A DNA stretch of 64,000 bases from Adiantum capillus-veneris (Eukaryota; Streptophyta; Polypodiopsida; Polypodiales; Pteridaceae). Positions within the stretch are counted from its first letter, which is position 1, and each line of letters starts with the position of its first letter. This document shows, piece by piece, positions 61,901 through 64,000 of this stretch. Both the position numbers and the translations under genes were made by a program. The stretch spans positions 92,483,529-92,547,528 of the forward strand of contig CM043959.1 in the NCBI GenBank assembly GCA_014529385.2, given 5' to 3'. The notes beneath the pieces are model-generated. The model was not told where the DNA came from. It made no database searches and saw nothing but the letters and a program-made list of their open reading frames with translations.

Positions 61901-62924
61901 GAGTTTGTACTGCCTCTCAGGCTCCTAGTTCTCATTTCCACCTCTTGGTGTTGTCTTTTGGAATATTTGTAAAATGAAAGAAAGGGGCTGCAAGTCTAAG
62001 GTCACTACGTTCTATTTTTCTCCAATCATCAGCCAGATTTGGAAATTGGCTTTCTAAAATTGCCACTAGAATGTCCCAGGATTGCAGCTTATCAGCTGAG
62101 CTCAACCTACCACACTACTGATCTAACCTTACTTTCTCTTGATGTTGCTAAATTACTTTTATCTGGTTTGTAAACTGGATGCTTTTGTTCTGCTATACAA
62201 AATAGGATGGACAGAAAAATTATTTGGTTTTACGAAAACATCTGGATTAAGAAAAAATACTTGTTGATCATAACTGCTGTGTCAAATCGTAACTGCGTAC
62301 ACAAAAAGAAGACTTTTCAGCAATTTTTTAGTCAATCAGAGTAAATTTTCCCTTTCCCTTTTCATTACAGCTGCATTACAAACATGTTTTTTCATTTAAT
62401 GTTAAAATCAAAGGAGGAAGAGTAATGTGTCAAACTGTGGTGATTTTTACATGAAGAGGCTACATCTGTAAGTCCAGTCCATGCTTCAAAGTATGACAAA
62501 GTATGGGGCTGTGACCTTGTATTATTGATATGATAAAAAAGGATCTGAAGTGATGTATTTTATCATCTTTTTACCACTTCGATGGAAATGCTCAATTTAA
62601 GCTCTTAATTCTGGTGGTTTATCAATTCAAAGCTGGGTCTTATGTCTCTCTTTTTTTTTTTCTCTCTTTTTCTTTTGCAGATGGTGTCTGATACTAGTCT
62701 CGTTTCCTTGCTGAAAAATTTACCAATGCTTTGGAGTCTTGAACTGCATCATTGTTTGGGGGATGTATCTCGGGAAATCATTTGCTCAATGCCCACTACT
62801 CTAACCAAACTGTGCTTGGAAAGAGGATTTGCCTGGATGACAGATGGAGACATCGAGCTACTAAGCTCTAGCTGTAAGGCTTTAACAAATGTTGCATTTA
62901 CAGGATGTCCACTTCTTACACCAA
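13344..62924 (+). CDS. FBL11: FBL11-like BTB/BACK-LRR protein gene (partial, 12 exons)
   Basis: Exons: 13344-13461, 13549-13660, 13822-13871, 14091-14179, 17257-17458, 36897-36933, 37110-37279, 40370-40907, 40989-41282, 60456-60601, 60691-61023, 62681-62924. All junctions are GT-AG, every phase joins, and the 2333 nt stay open. The product has the end of a BTB domain ([20 protein letters not shown]), a BACK-like helical region, then leucine-rich repeats ([43 protein letters not shown]). Order and motifs agree with my recollection of Arabidopsis FBL11, for example GWGF and RWMT at matching points. BTB proteins generally act as CUL3 ubiquitin-ligase adaptors and LRRs bind partners; a specific role is not known to me. 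Both ends are missing. Introns 5 and 9 are about 19 kb of transposons. A retained-exon pseudogene is possible but nothing is broken. Confidence 0.88.
13549..13660 (+). CDS. FBL11: FBL11-like exon 2
   Basis: Phase 0 start after TTCAG. It reads [20 protein letters not shown] then [18 protein letters not shown] and ends with one spare base before GTAAGT. The FGVE word falls where FBL11, as I recall it, has YFGVEKLL; the second half resembles its ELSDLIQIWSFGLEHAG. Confidence 0.87.
13822..13871 (+). CDS. FBL11: FBL11-like exon 3
   Basis: This 50-nt exon follows TTTGCAG. Two bases complete a Gly codon, then it reads [16 protein letters not shown], ending at donor GTGAGT. It matches the homologue's 'PDLCVAYLAKNF' helix. 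Confidence 0.82.
14091..14179 (+). CDS. FBL11: FBL11-like exon 4
   Basis: It starts after TTTCTAG in phase 0: [20 protein letters not shown], then MEHKQLTIT and two spare bases before GTTGAG. It fits the BACK-like stretch 'GNVPYELLMWCVKHPHLTVH' of the homologue. Confidence 0.83.
14180..17256 (+). other. Intron 4 of the FBL11-like gene
   Basis: 3077 bases from donor GTTGAG to acceptor CTGCAG. It holds an isolated LTR at about 14921-15650. The remainder has no coding or repeat signature I recognise. Confidence 0.8.
14921..15650 (+). mobile_element. Isolated + strand LTR in intron 4
   Basis: It begins TGTCACAAATTTTGGAGC and carries AATAAAGAAATACCGAAAGG (about 15425) followed by 'ctatggggccaac'. 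It is the same type as the minus-strand LTR at 26143-27110: both share 'gggctgaaattcc'-like and 'acttgggagc.ctctagct.cca' segments. No polypurine tract precedes it and no primer site follows. The right end is blurred (about 15645-15660) and I found no convincing target duplication, so it is an old solo LTR or fragment. Confidence 0.72.
17257..17458 (+). CDS. FBL11: FBL11-like exon 5
   Basis: Acceptor CTGCAG (17251-17256) supplies the base that completes Ser. It then reads [20 protein letters not shown], further [20 protein letters not shown], and ends [10 protein letters not shown]. '[10 protein letters not shown]' is a typical BACK helix. An acceptor at 17207 also fits locally but leaves the wrong phase with exon 4. 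The last ten bases and donor belong to a 35-bp tandem repeat. Confidence 0.85.
17449..17553 (+). repeat. Three 35-bp tandem copies spanning the exon 5 donor
   Basis: The unit begins ATTTCATAAGGTAGCTG and recurs at 17449, 17484 and 17519 with one mismatch in the third copy (GTCTGAG for GTGTGAG). Each copy has the same AAG|GTAGCT junction. Use of copy two or three would add in-frame or frame-shifting sequence; only copy one keeps the homologous protein. Confidence 0.95.
18140..19455 (-). mobile_element. LINE 1, 3' half
   Basis: Minus-strand end of a plant LINE. An A tract (T run at 18137-18147) follows CTTTTCTTGCC, the 3' terminus. The ORF2 C-terminus is readable in pieces: [16 protein letters not shown] next to the element C junction, and [21 protein letters not shown] reverse-transcriptase zinc-binding region follows further down, with FQWLVAHKA and a Cys/His pattern ([13 protein letters not shown]). 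The frame has several stops. It continues right of element C at 24165. Confidence 0.82.
19456..20026 (-). mobile_element. 3' LTR of element C
   Basis: 571 bp. On the minus strand it runs TGTCATAAATTGG...TTGTTACA. The U3 has two TGACGTGGCA boxes near CGTAC words (about 19880 and 19940). A TTATAAATAAG TATA-like box lies near 19720 and the conserved R/U5 block at about 19575-19612. Confidence 0.92.
20027..20645 (-). other. Element C 3' untranslated region
   Basis: Non-coding tail between pol and the polypurine tract (plus-strand TACCCCCCTCTC at 20027). It is homologous, inverted, to 11141-11540 and 35000-35440, including the 'cacatgacat/gatgtcatgtg' cluster near 20160. Confidence 0.8.
20646..22590 (-). 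pseudogene. Element C pol remnant: RNase H, integrase, chromodomain
   Basis: From right to left: end of the RT connection (22540-22590), then RNase H with [17 protein letters not shown] and [18 protein letters not shown]. The integrase zinc finger follows: [26 protein letters not shown]. The integrase core frame at 20783-21715 (310 residues) carries [32 protein letters not shown] (the second catalytic Asp is kept) and [16 protein letters not shown]-terminal tail ends [16 protein letters not shown] stop at about 20783 separates it from chromodomain sequence ([18 protein letters not shown]) in another frame. RT fingers and palm are gone. Confidence 0.88.
22600..23383 (-). pseudogene. Element C gag remnant
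   Basis: It starts at the ATG complementary to 23381-23383. Pieces include [20 protein letters not shown] and [20 protein letters not shown], a Lys-rich stretch, [20 protein letters not shown] and [11 protein letters not shown]. It shares its start with the element D gag. Most of the capsid core is deleted between the TWWSTFLL region and a short tail, which then joins RT. Confidence 0.8.
23576..23587 (-). promoter_or_regulatory. Primer binding site of element C, tRNA-iMet
   Basis: Minus-strand TGGTATCAGAGC, one base from the LTR end. Confidence 0.9.
23589..24164 (-). mobile_element. 5' LTR of element C
   Basis: 576 bp. On the minus strand it runs TGTCACAAACTGG...GTTTGTTACA. The layout is the same as the 3' LTR: two TGACGTGGCA boxes, a TTATAAATAAG box and the conserved R/U5 block at about 23707-23745. 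Confidence 0.92.
24165..25612 (-). mobile_element. LINE 1, reverse transcriptase half (5'-truncated)
   Basis: Minus-strand ORF2 pieces in order: [20 protein letters not shown] (about 25600-25540), [19 protein letters not shown], a GFADD catalytic box (FADD at 25154-25165), [29 protein letters not shown], then [20 protein letters not shown]. These are canonical non-LTR RT and thumb motifs of plant L1-like elements. Upstream endonuclease and ORF1 are missing, a normal 5' truncation of target-primed integration. Frameshifts between pieces make it inactive. Confidence 0.88.
25613..26142. other. Intron sequence without a recognised feature
   Basis: AT- and GT-rich spacer. A short GT-rich tract lies near 25870-25900. 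No open frame has a recognisable domain. Confidence 0.5.
26143..27110 (-). mobile_element. 3' LTR of a truncated minus-strand element
   Basis: 968 bp. On the minus strand it runs TGTCATGAGACTGTGAC...GGGCCGGTTTCA. It shares its ends and many blocks with the element A LTR (GGGCCGGTTTCA; 'caagagggtc' then A-rich) and with the + LTR at 14921. The conserved R/U5 block is at about 26303-26340. A polypurine tract lies on its internal side (27111-27123), so it is a 3' LTR. The flank on the other side shows no primer site. Confidence 0.85.
27111..27330 (-). other. 3' tail of the truncated element with its polypurine tract
   Basis: Plus-strand TACCCCCCTCTTGAAA is the complement of the polypurine tract; 'gtcctcgattgcatgc' matches tails of the other elements. 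Similarity fades after about 27170. Confidence 0.7.
27331..27640 (+). repeat. Five tandem hairpin units of about 65 bp
   Basis: Degenerate units start near 27342, 27404, 27477, 27535 and 27597. The clearest are 27404-27442 (CTCCTCC pairs with GGAGGAG) and 27535-27568 (CTCCCG with CGGGAG, AACC with GGTT). The shared core is 'GGCCCGGA...GGTTATGCGGGAGGAGT'. No coding signal. Confidence 0.75.
27641..28001 (+). other. 3' tail of a + element, ending in a polypurine tract
   Basis: The right end reads GTAATCGCGGACGATTACTT and then TTCAAGAAGGGGGGA immediately before the LTR at 28002. It is the 3' end of a + element whose body is missing on the left. Confidence 0.7.
28002..28900 (+). mobile_element. 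LTR at the left of element D
   Basis: 899 bp, TGTCACAAACTGC...GTTTGTTACA. From about 28363 on it aligns with the 3' LTR; the first 360 bases have no counterpart there. The U3 holds repeated GACGTGGCA and GTACGGA words (about 28370-28530). The conserved R/U5 block is at about 28743-28778. Confidence 0.88.
28902..28913 (+). promoter_or_regulatory. Primer binding site of element D, tRNA-iMet
   Basis: TGGTATCAGAGC one base after the LTR. Confidence 0.92.
29402..29406. repeat. Target site duplication, left copy (AAAGC)
   Basis: AAAGC, repeated at 30062-30066 on the other side of the solo LTR. Confidence 0.9.
29407..30061 (-). mobile_element. Solo LTR in element D gag, minus orientation
   Basis: 655 bp, from TGTCACAAGACGGGCACCAC to GCAGTTTGTTACA on the + strand, bounded by perfect AAAGC copies. 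The conserved R/U5 block reads on the minus strand (29535-29575), giving its orientation. It belongs to the same family as 33250-33854, which has the same edge 'cacgtg' and Pro-codon-like tracts. Confidence 0.93.
30062..30066. repeat. Target site duplication, right copy (AAAGC)
   Basis: Identical to 29402-29406. Confidence 0.9.
30940..33249 (+). pseudogene. Element D protease, RT, RNase H and integrase start
   Basis: The protease is readable only in scraps ([10 protein letters not shown]-like at about 31008, [10 protein letters not shown] at about 31205). RT follows: [50 protein letters not shown] and GTFFDD, with single-base losses nearby. Next come the connection ([16 protein letters not shown]) and RNase H ([20 protein letters not shown]), then a 264-residue open frame from 32471 through [20 protein letters not shown]. 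The integrase zinc finger ([14 protein letters not shown]) and the first catalytic Asp region ([20 protein letters not shown]) complete it. It is interrupted at HFIPVKKT by a solo LTR. Confidence 0.88.
33245..33249. repeat. Target site duplication, left copy (AAAAC)
   Basis: AAAAC, repeated at 33855-33859. Confidence 0.9.
33250..33854 (+). mobile_element. Solo LTR in element D integrase, + orientation
   Basis: 605 bp, TGTAACAAACTGTTGACG...CCGCCTTGTGACA, with perfect AAAAC duplications. U3 (33285-33450) is an array of AAACCCTAA and CCCTAACCCTAAAATCAG words resembling plant telomere repeat. The conserved R/U5 block reads forward (33685-33722). Same family as the solo LTR at 29407, opposite orientation. 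Confidence 0.93.
33855..33859. repeat. Target site duplication, right copy (AAAAC)
   Basis: Identical to 33245-33249; the integrase frame resumes directly after it. Confidence 0.9.
33860..34702 (+). pseudogene. Element D integrase core and chromodomain
   Basis: It resumes [20 protein letters not shown] and keeps [20 protein letters not shown] and [20 protein letters not shown]. The segment after NNTIHSSSG loses about 60 residues compared with element C. A second frame (34093-34749) carries the integrase C-terminal beta region: [56 protein letters not shown]. The chromodomain follows: [20 protein letters not shown]. The tail then enters an unrelated insertion. Confidence 0.85.
34703..34918. 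repeat. Insertion rich in GTTTCAC/GTGAAAC words
   Basis: About 216 bases replace sequence that in element B follows the chromodomain. GAAACG, GTTTCG and TGAAAC words recur in both orientations at least twelve times. The two ends are loosely inverted (GAAACGCGTTT near 34720; GACGCGTTTTAGGGTGAAAC near 34890). No clear boundaries or target duplication. Nature unknown. Confidence 0.5.
34919..35440 (+). other. Element D 3' untranslated region and polypurine tract
   Basis: Homologous to 10995-11540. It ends CAAGAGGGGGGTA immediately before the LTR. Confidence 0.85.
35441..36016 (+). mobile_element. 3' LTR of element D
   Basis: 576 bp, TGTCACAAAATGG...GTTTGTTACA. The first 45 bases contain a direct repeat of CACAAAATGGTGACGTGACAG, doubling the GACGTG box. 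The remainder matches the 28363-28900 part of the left LTR. No primer site follows. Confidence 0.9.
36897..36933 (+). CDS. FBL11: FBL11-like exon 6 (37-nt micro-exon)
   Basis: Between ATGTAG and GTTTCT. It reads [12 protein letters not shown] plus one base, phase 0 in and phase 1 out. It fits 'VRFSLLPLWFIAG' of the homologue and is the only reading that joins exons 5 and 7 without a stop. Confidence 0.85.
37110..37279 (+). CDS. FBL11: FBL11-like exon 7
   Basis: After TGTACAG it completes Gly and reads [20 protein letters not shown], then [20 protein letters not shown] and [11 protein letters not shown] before GTAGGC. The last segment parallels 'DVRVRLTEYSE', which in the homologue immediately precedes LDLSGC. 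Confidence 0.85.
37495..38430 (-). pseudogene. Gag N-terminal fragment of element H
   Basis: Minus-strand text is rich in Met, Gly and Gln. [19 protein letters not shown] lies in one frame; [20 protein letters not shown] and [19 protein letters not shown] lie in another. The composition is that of the element A gag N-terminus. A Lys/Glu-rich stretch precedes it. It lies directly downstream of a primer site and LTR, and is cut off near 37495. Confidence 0.6.
38431..38442 (-). promoter_or_regulatory. Primer binding site of element H, tRNA-iMet
   Basis: Plus-strand GCTCTGATACCA is the complement of TGGTATCAGAGC. A second, mutated copy (ACTGTGATACCA) lies at about 38483-38497. Confidence 0.85.
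38444..39064 (-). mobile_element. 5' LTR of element H
   Basis: 621 bp. On the minus strand it starts TGTCACAAAATGG at 39064 and ends GGTTTCA at 38444. U3 has ACATGTCA/TGCCACATCAGCA-type boxes and a GTACGGTC word (about 38885-38935). A CTATAAATATGAGG TATA-like box lies near 38750. The conserved R/U5 block is divergent here (38625-38665). The junction with the primer site is duplicated over about 55 bases. Confidence 0.8.
40370..40907 (+). CDS. FBL11: FBL11-like exon 8 (LRR)
   Basis: Largest exon. It reads [20 protein letters not shown], then a charged linker, [40 protein letters not shown] and [16 protein letters not shown]. The leucine-rich spacing with 'xLxxLxLxxC' is that of CC-type LRRs in F-box/LRR-like proteins. 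Acceptor TCTGCAG, donor GTAAGC; one base carried over. Confidence 0.9.
40989..41282 (+). CDS. FBL11: FBL11-like exon 9 (LRR)
   Basis: After [67 protein letters not shown], then [20 protein letters not shown] and TALNLEGCS, one base over before GTAAGT. Two to three LRRs. Confidence 0.9.
41496..41524 (+). repeat. (TG)n microsatellite
   Basis: About fourteen TG units inside the LINE fragment. Confidence 0.95.
41540..42414. mobile_element. LINE 2 fragment with an internal inversion
   Basis: The left part reads on the minus strand (41714 down): [37 protein letters not shown], the LINE thumb region. The right part reads on the + strand (41752 up): [37 protein letters not shown], which normally follows the first part on the same strand. 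The switch lies near 41715-41745, at the inverted pair ATTGGTTA (41724-41731) and TAACCAAT (41737-41744). After the stop at 42115 the + strand gives no recognised motif. Confidence 0.72.
42415..43152 (+). pseudogene. Isolated gypsy protease/RT fragment
   Basis: It begins at [19 protein letters not shown] and [19 protein letters not shown], continues through broken linker sequence, and reads [82 protein letters not shown]. It stops just short of the FDD box. It has no LTR and is joined directly to LINE text on both sides, so it arrived by rearrangement, not integration. Confidence 0.85.
43153..44610 (-). mobile_element. LINE 3: ORF1 end and endonuclease start
   Basis: Minus strand. Near 43390-43200 the text resembles the start of a LINE apurinic endonuclease ([35 protein letters not shown]). 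Upstream lies a 195-residue frame (43393-43980): [20 protein letters not shown], then [21 protein letters not shown] do not recognise it; it occupies the ORF1 C-terminal or linker position. A Pro-rich stretch abuts composite F. The element resumes at 55315. Confidence 0.6.
44606..44610. repeat. Target site duplication of composite F, left copy
   Basis: GGGGC before TGTCACAATC; matched at 55315-55319. Confidence 0.88.
44611..45275 (+). mobile_element. Left LTR of composite F
   Basis: 665 bp. U3 has five TGACGTGGC-type boxes alternating with GTACGGAC words (about 44680-44800). The TATA-like box is CTTTAAATAAG (about 45012); the conserved R/U5 block is at 45117-45152. Confidence 0.93.
45277..45288 (+). 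promoter_or_regulatory. Primer binding site of composite F, tRNA-iMet
   Basis: TGGTATCAGAGC one base after the LTR. Confidence 0.92.
45344..46861 (+). pseudogene. First gag of composite F
   Basis: It starts ATGGCTTCAGGCAAAGATCA. The N-terminal part is broken by stops at about 45459 and 45648. A 208-residue frame (45761-46387) holds [13 protein letters not shown], a Ser-rich run, [56 protein letters not shown] and [19 protein letters not shown]. It ends with an intact zinc knuckle [14 protein letters not shown] (46780-46821) and [12 protein letters not shown]. It then joins foreign sequence at 46862. Confidence 0.88.
46862..47265 (+). pseudogene. Foreign gag N-terminus, + arm
   Basis: Open frame from ATGGATACTTTGCGTGAAGG (46868): [20 protein letters not shown], a polyproline encoded by C21 (46946-46966), [21 protein letters not shown] highly charged helix of Arg/Glu/Leu repeats ([20 protein letters not shown] and following) could form a coiled coil. 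It is homologous to the minus-strand arm at 48540 and downwards, and unlike the chromovirus gags around it. Confidence 0.78.
46946..46966 (+). repeat. C21 homopolymer
   Basis: 21 consecutive C, in frame as Pro codons; length may be a sequencing estimate. Confidence 0.9.
47266..48571 (-). pseudogene. Foreign gag-protease, minus arm
   Basis: Minus strand from about 48560: [33 protein letters not shown], then stops, an ERERL-rich helix ([20 protein letters not shown]) and [18 protein letters not shown] protease-like segment follows at 47797-47400: [36 protein letters not shown], then [20 protein letters not shown]. The D-S/T-G site is altered ([10 protein letters not shown]). It is a distinct Ty3/gypsy lineage; RT and the rest are missing. 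Its gag start faces outward, tail-to-tail with the + arm. Confidence 0.72.
48572..49267 (+). mobile_element. Internal LTR of composite F
   Basis: 696 bp, TATCACAAATGG (first G mutated) to GTGTGTTACA. The U3 differs from the outer LTRs. It holds a long (AG)n run (48811-48865) and the conserved R/U5 block (49117-49150). Confidence 0.88.
48811..48865 (+). repeat. (AG)n microsatellite in LTR
   Basis: About 27 AG units. The other LTRs have only short GAGAGA runs at this place, so it expanded from a resident tract. Confidence 0.95.
49269..49280 (+). promoter_or_regulatory. Degenerate primer binding site
   Basis: TGGTACTAGAGC; it differs from TGGTATCAGAGC at two adjacent bases. Confidence 0.75.
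49339..50800 (+). pseudogene. Second gag of composite F
   Basis: Starts ATGGCTTCAGGCAAAGATGA. Pieces: [61 protein letters not shown] 204-residue frame (50101-50715) follows with [40 protein letters not shown] and [20 protein letters not shown]. The zinc knuckle reads [13 protein letters not shown], with the first Cys replaced by the stop at 50713. Parts near 49600 and 49920 are deleted. Confidence 0.88.
50836..54120 (+). pseudogene. Composite F protease, RT, RNase H, integrase
   Basis: Protease in a 255-residue frame: [20 protein letters not shown], site [50 protein letters not shown]. The one-frame run from protease into pol linker shows the normal arrangement of the family. RT pieces follow with shifts: [35 protein letters not shown], then [20 protein letters not shown] in another frame. 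RNase H reads [18 protein letters not shown]. The integrase has [49 protein letters not shown] and [20 protein letters not shown]. The C-terminal part reads [20 protein letters not shown]. The chromodomain breaks off at [10 protein letters not shown]. Confidence 0.9.
54121..54648 (+). other. Composite F 3' untranslated region and polypurine tract
   Basis: Starts at 'aggggagttactccgctcc', homologous to tails of B and D. Ends CAAGAGGGGGGTA before the LTR. Confidence 0.85.
54649..55314 (+). mobile_element. Right LTR of composite F
   Basis: 666 bp, TGTCACAATCTGG...CAAGTGTGTTACA. Same U3 as the left LTR, with alternating TGACGTGGC and GTACGGAC words (about 54717-54830). Scattered substitutions show moderate age. 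Confidence 0.93.
55315..55319. repeat. Target site duplication of composite F, right copy
   Basis: GGGGC, identical to 44606-44610. Confidence 0.88.
55315..56170 (-). mobile_element. LINE 3 ORF1 fragment with zinc knuckle
   Basis: Minus strand, right to left: [20 protein letters not shown] and [15 protein letters not shown], typical of the DUF4283-like region of plant LINE ORF1. Then [20 protein letters not shown], a CCHC-like knuckle whose last Cys is Tyr. A Gln/Ser-rich linker follows up to the composite F insertion. Frames are broken at several points. The remaining part is at 43153-44610. Confidence 0.75.
56195..56238. repeat. Perfect 12-bp inverted repeat
   Basis: TACGTACGGATC (56195-56206) and GATCCGTACGTA (56227-56238), 20-base spacer. 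A third partial copy (GGATCCGTATGC) follows at 56245, and GTACGTACGTATC recurs near 56640. Confidence 0.9.
56239..56829. other. Intron sequence, nothing recognised
   Basis: AT-rich, with GTACGTACGTATC and GCCGTACAGTACGTA near 56640-56670. No domain-bearing frame. Confidence 0.5.
56830..56945 (+). repeat. Two 65-bp direct repeats
   Basis: AAAAATAATTCTAAATGAAT begins at 56830 and again at 56895, followed by 'tattggaa..taagtgaga' in both copies. Confidence 0.85.
56965..57270 (+). repeat. Four tandem GATGC-GTCA hairpin units
   Basis: Units at 56976-57007, 57051-57084, 57123-57154 and 57211-57241, 72-88 bp apart. Each has GATGCGTCA (AGTGCGTCAT in the first), then a TGAC or TGAT element, then GCATC (GCACT), forming a short two-part stem. 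The inter-hairpin text (ggaacgga, aatatc) also repeats. Confidence 0.82.
57271..58680. other. Unassigned repeat-like region
   Basis: Contains a perfect 9-bp inverted repeat GGCCGCCCA/TGGGCGGCC (57547-57573), a Phe/Lys-rich low-complexity stretch near 57640-57680 and a G9 run near 58633. Overlapping frames of 100-150 codons on both strands (for example 57650-58096) have no recognisable domain and skewed composition; I do not call them genes. It could be the LTR or UTR of an unknown element. Confidence 0.4.
58686..58714 (+). repeat. (TC)n microsatellite
   Basis: About thirteen TC units. Confidence 0.95.
58878..58910 (+). repeat. (CA)n microsatellite
   Basis: About fifteen CA units, followed by CACT repeats. 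Confidence 0.95.
59089..59111 (+). repeat. G23 homopolymer
   Basis: 23 consecutive G in a G-rich, AGGG-rich stretch (58920-59150) capable of G-quadruplexes. Confidence 0.9.
59586..60107 (+). other. Unrecognised 173-residue ORF in intron 9
   Basis: It reads [40 protein letters not shown] and [20 protein letters not shown]. The composition is balanced and helical, unlike the transposon text around it. It might be a captured or relic piece of a host gene, such as a helical-repeat protein, but I cannot place it. The exon 9 to 10 join does not need it. The C-terminal 40 residues look like non-coding translation. Confidence 0.3.
60456..60601 (+). CDS. FBL11: FBL11-like exon 10 (LRR)
   Basis: Two bases complete Arg with the carried C, then [48 protein letters not shown], ending in phase 0 before GTGACA. 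It corresponds to 'SLLNLITHSQKMKSLCLRDT' of the homologue. Confidence 0.87.
60691..61023 (+). CDS. FBL11: FBL11-like exon 11 (LRR)
   Basis: After [67 protein letters not shown], then [20 protein letters not shown] and [15 protein letters not shown] and LGLG match the homologue closely. Donor GTATAT. Confidence 0.9.
61024..62680 (+). other. Intron 11 of the FBL11-like gene
   Basis: 1657 bases with a possible copia relic (61310-61860) and otherwise plain AT-rich sequence. It ends in a T/C-rich tract and TTTGCAG. Confidence 0.8.
61310..61860 (-). mobile_element. Possible Ty1/copia relic
   Basis: Minus-strand text at about 61388-61326 reads [20 protein letters not shown], the shape of the copia GAG-pre-integrase motif (LWHRRLGH). 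Upstream frames (for example 61471-61701, [15 protein letters not shown]) give no clear motif. No LTRs seen. Confidence 0.45.
62681..62924 (+). CDS. FBL11: FBL11-like exon 12 (LRR)
   Basis: Phase 0 after [87 protein letters not shown], ending with one base before GTAAGT. It matches 'LRLERVTRWMTNDDLLVLTQ' of the homologue. Further exons must follow beyond the window. Confidence 0.9.
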
Positions 62925-64000
62925 GTAAGTATTACTGACGTTGATTGTCTATTAGCTTACAATTTCCAAAGGGTAATGAGGGTATTTCTCAGAGTCCTTG
63001 CGCATGATGTGCAAAAATTGGCAAGGAGTGACAAATTTTGTCTTGAAGGTAATTGGTCTTGTTTAAGTTTCATTTATAAAACCTGAGTTTTTGTTTCTTT
63101 AAGTCTTCCTTGAGTGTTTTGAGATCTATATAATATGTATTATATCATATATGCTGTAATGCACATGGCATGTTTGGTGAAGTGAGGCTCATTGTGCAAG
63201 CAGCATTGTTTGGTCGTTGTAGTTCTGCATTTGGTCAGAATAGATGATGACTAATAATTATCCGCATTTCATAGTTAAGACATGTTTAGGATGTAATGCA
63301 CCTGAAGGCAATACAACTAGAGATTGCAAATGCGAGCTCTAGGTACAACAAAAACACTCTATGATAGAGATGGATGGACAAGGGTTGTGGTGGCCTAAGA
63401 CATTGGAACTTTAGAAAATATTTCTCAGTGTGCTAGCATCACATTAATCATTTTCCACGGTAAGTCAGCACCGTGATGTTCTAATAGCAAATCCGTCAAG
63501 AAGACTAACTTATGAGCTTGTGAGAGCAGCAGCTCAGAGGGATACTGTTCTCAGACAGAAGCATTACATAATTAGTCTTTTTTTCTCCTAAGAAACAGTA
63601 GGATCTTGGAGGAAAATGAGACACTCTAAAGCTCCGACTTTCAACTGTGAAAAGCCACATATGAGGTGTAATTTTTGTGCTTGGGCACACATACAGAATT
63701 CTGCAGCCTTCTCTCATAGCTGGCATTGTGGACCTTATTGCATATCATGATTTTCCACATTGTACTGCTAAGGCCATTAGTTTGTGAAACGTTCTATCGC
63801 CAGTGGTGAAGGTACGACCATGAGCCAGAGGATTGAGGTAGCAACGCAGGCCCTTACAATACCTACGTAGTCTTGCAATGGGTCTTATAGTTAGAGACTG
63901 GCCGTGGTGAGAAAGGCTTCCCGGGGTCAGATGCTCAGGGTCAGCATCAGGACAGGTTTCAGGATCAGTTTTGTAGTTGGACCGGCCGTTTTGGTTATGA
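62925..64000 (+). other. Start of intron 12, nothing recognised
   Basis: 1076 bases after donor GTAAGT. No acceptor followed by the expected LRR text (homologue 'LHLEECGSITENG') and no transposon motif. Confidence 0.6.

Overview
The window is plant nuclear DNA: one ordinary-sized host gene stretched over about 50 kb by layers of retrotransposons. The evidence is GT-AG introns, Ty3/gypsy chromoviruses primed by initiator tRNA-Met (TGGTATCAGAGC), plant-type LINEs, and AAACCCTAA telomere-like motifs inside LTRs. The density and nesting suggest a large, repeat-rich genome. I cannot tell fern, gymnosperm or other land plant from sequence alone.

Host gene. On the + strand, twelve exons from 13344 to 62924 splice in perfect phase into about 777 codons. 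They encode a BTB/BACK region followed by leucine-rich repeats. Order and local motifs match the Arabidopsis 'BTB/POZ domain-containing protein FBL11' as I remember it. The first exon(s) lie left of 13344, probably outside the window; the 3' end lies right of 62924. Two introns are about 19.4 kb (17459-36896) and 19.2 kb (41283-60455).

Layout. 1-6415: minus-strand Ty3/gypsy element A (gag-pro, truncated pol, Asp-type PBS), inserted in an older + LTR (6416-6694). 6907-12202: + element B with GCTTC target duplications and an internal deletion fusing RT to the chromodomain. 13344-17458: five BTB/BACK exons and one isolated LTR. 18140-25612: minus LINE split by minus element C (19456-24164). 26143-28001: two LTR ends facing away from each other, with a hairpin repeat array between them. 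28002-36016: + element D carrying two solo LTRs of another family in opposite orientations, each with perfect target duplications. 36897-41282: exons 6-9, plus a minus retroelement 5' end (37495-39064). 41400-44610 and 55315-56170: LINE pieces and a gypsy pol scrap, split by a three-LTR composite F (44611-55314, GGGGC duplications). 56171-60455: satellite-like hairpin repeats, palindromes, microsatellites and an unexplained ORF. 60456-62924: exons 10-12 with a small probable copia relic between.

Almost every transposon ORF is broken; the host exons are all open. The clearest unusual items are the giant-intron gene, a triplicated exon/intron junction at the intron 5 donor, a block conserved across otherwise different LTR families, ACGT-core and telo-box arrays in LTR U3 regions, the three-LTR composite, and two separate tandem hairpin arrays. 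I see no microbial-type system, CRISPR array or RNA gene.
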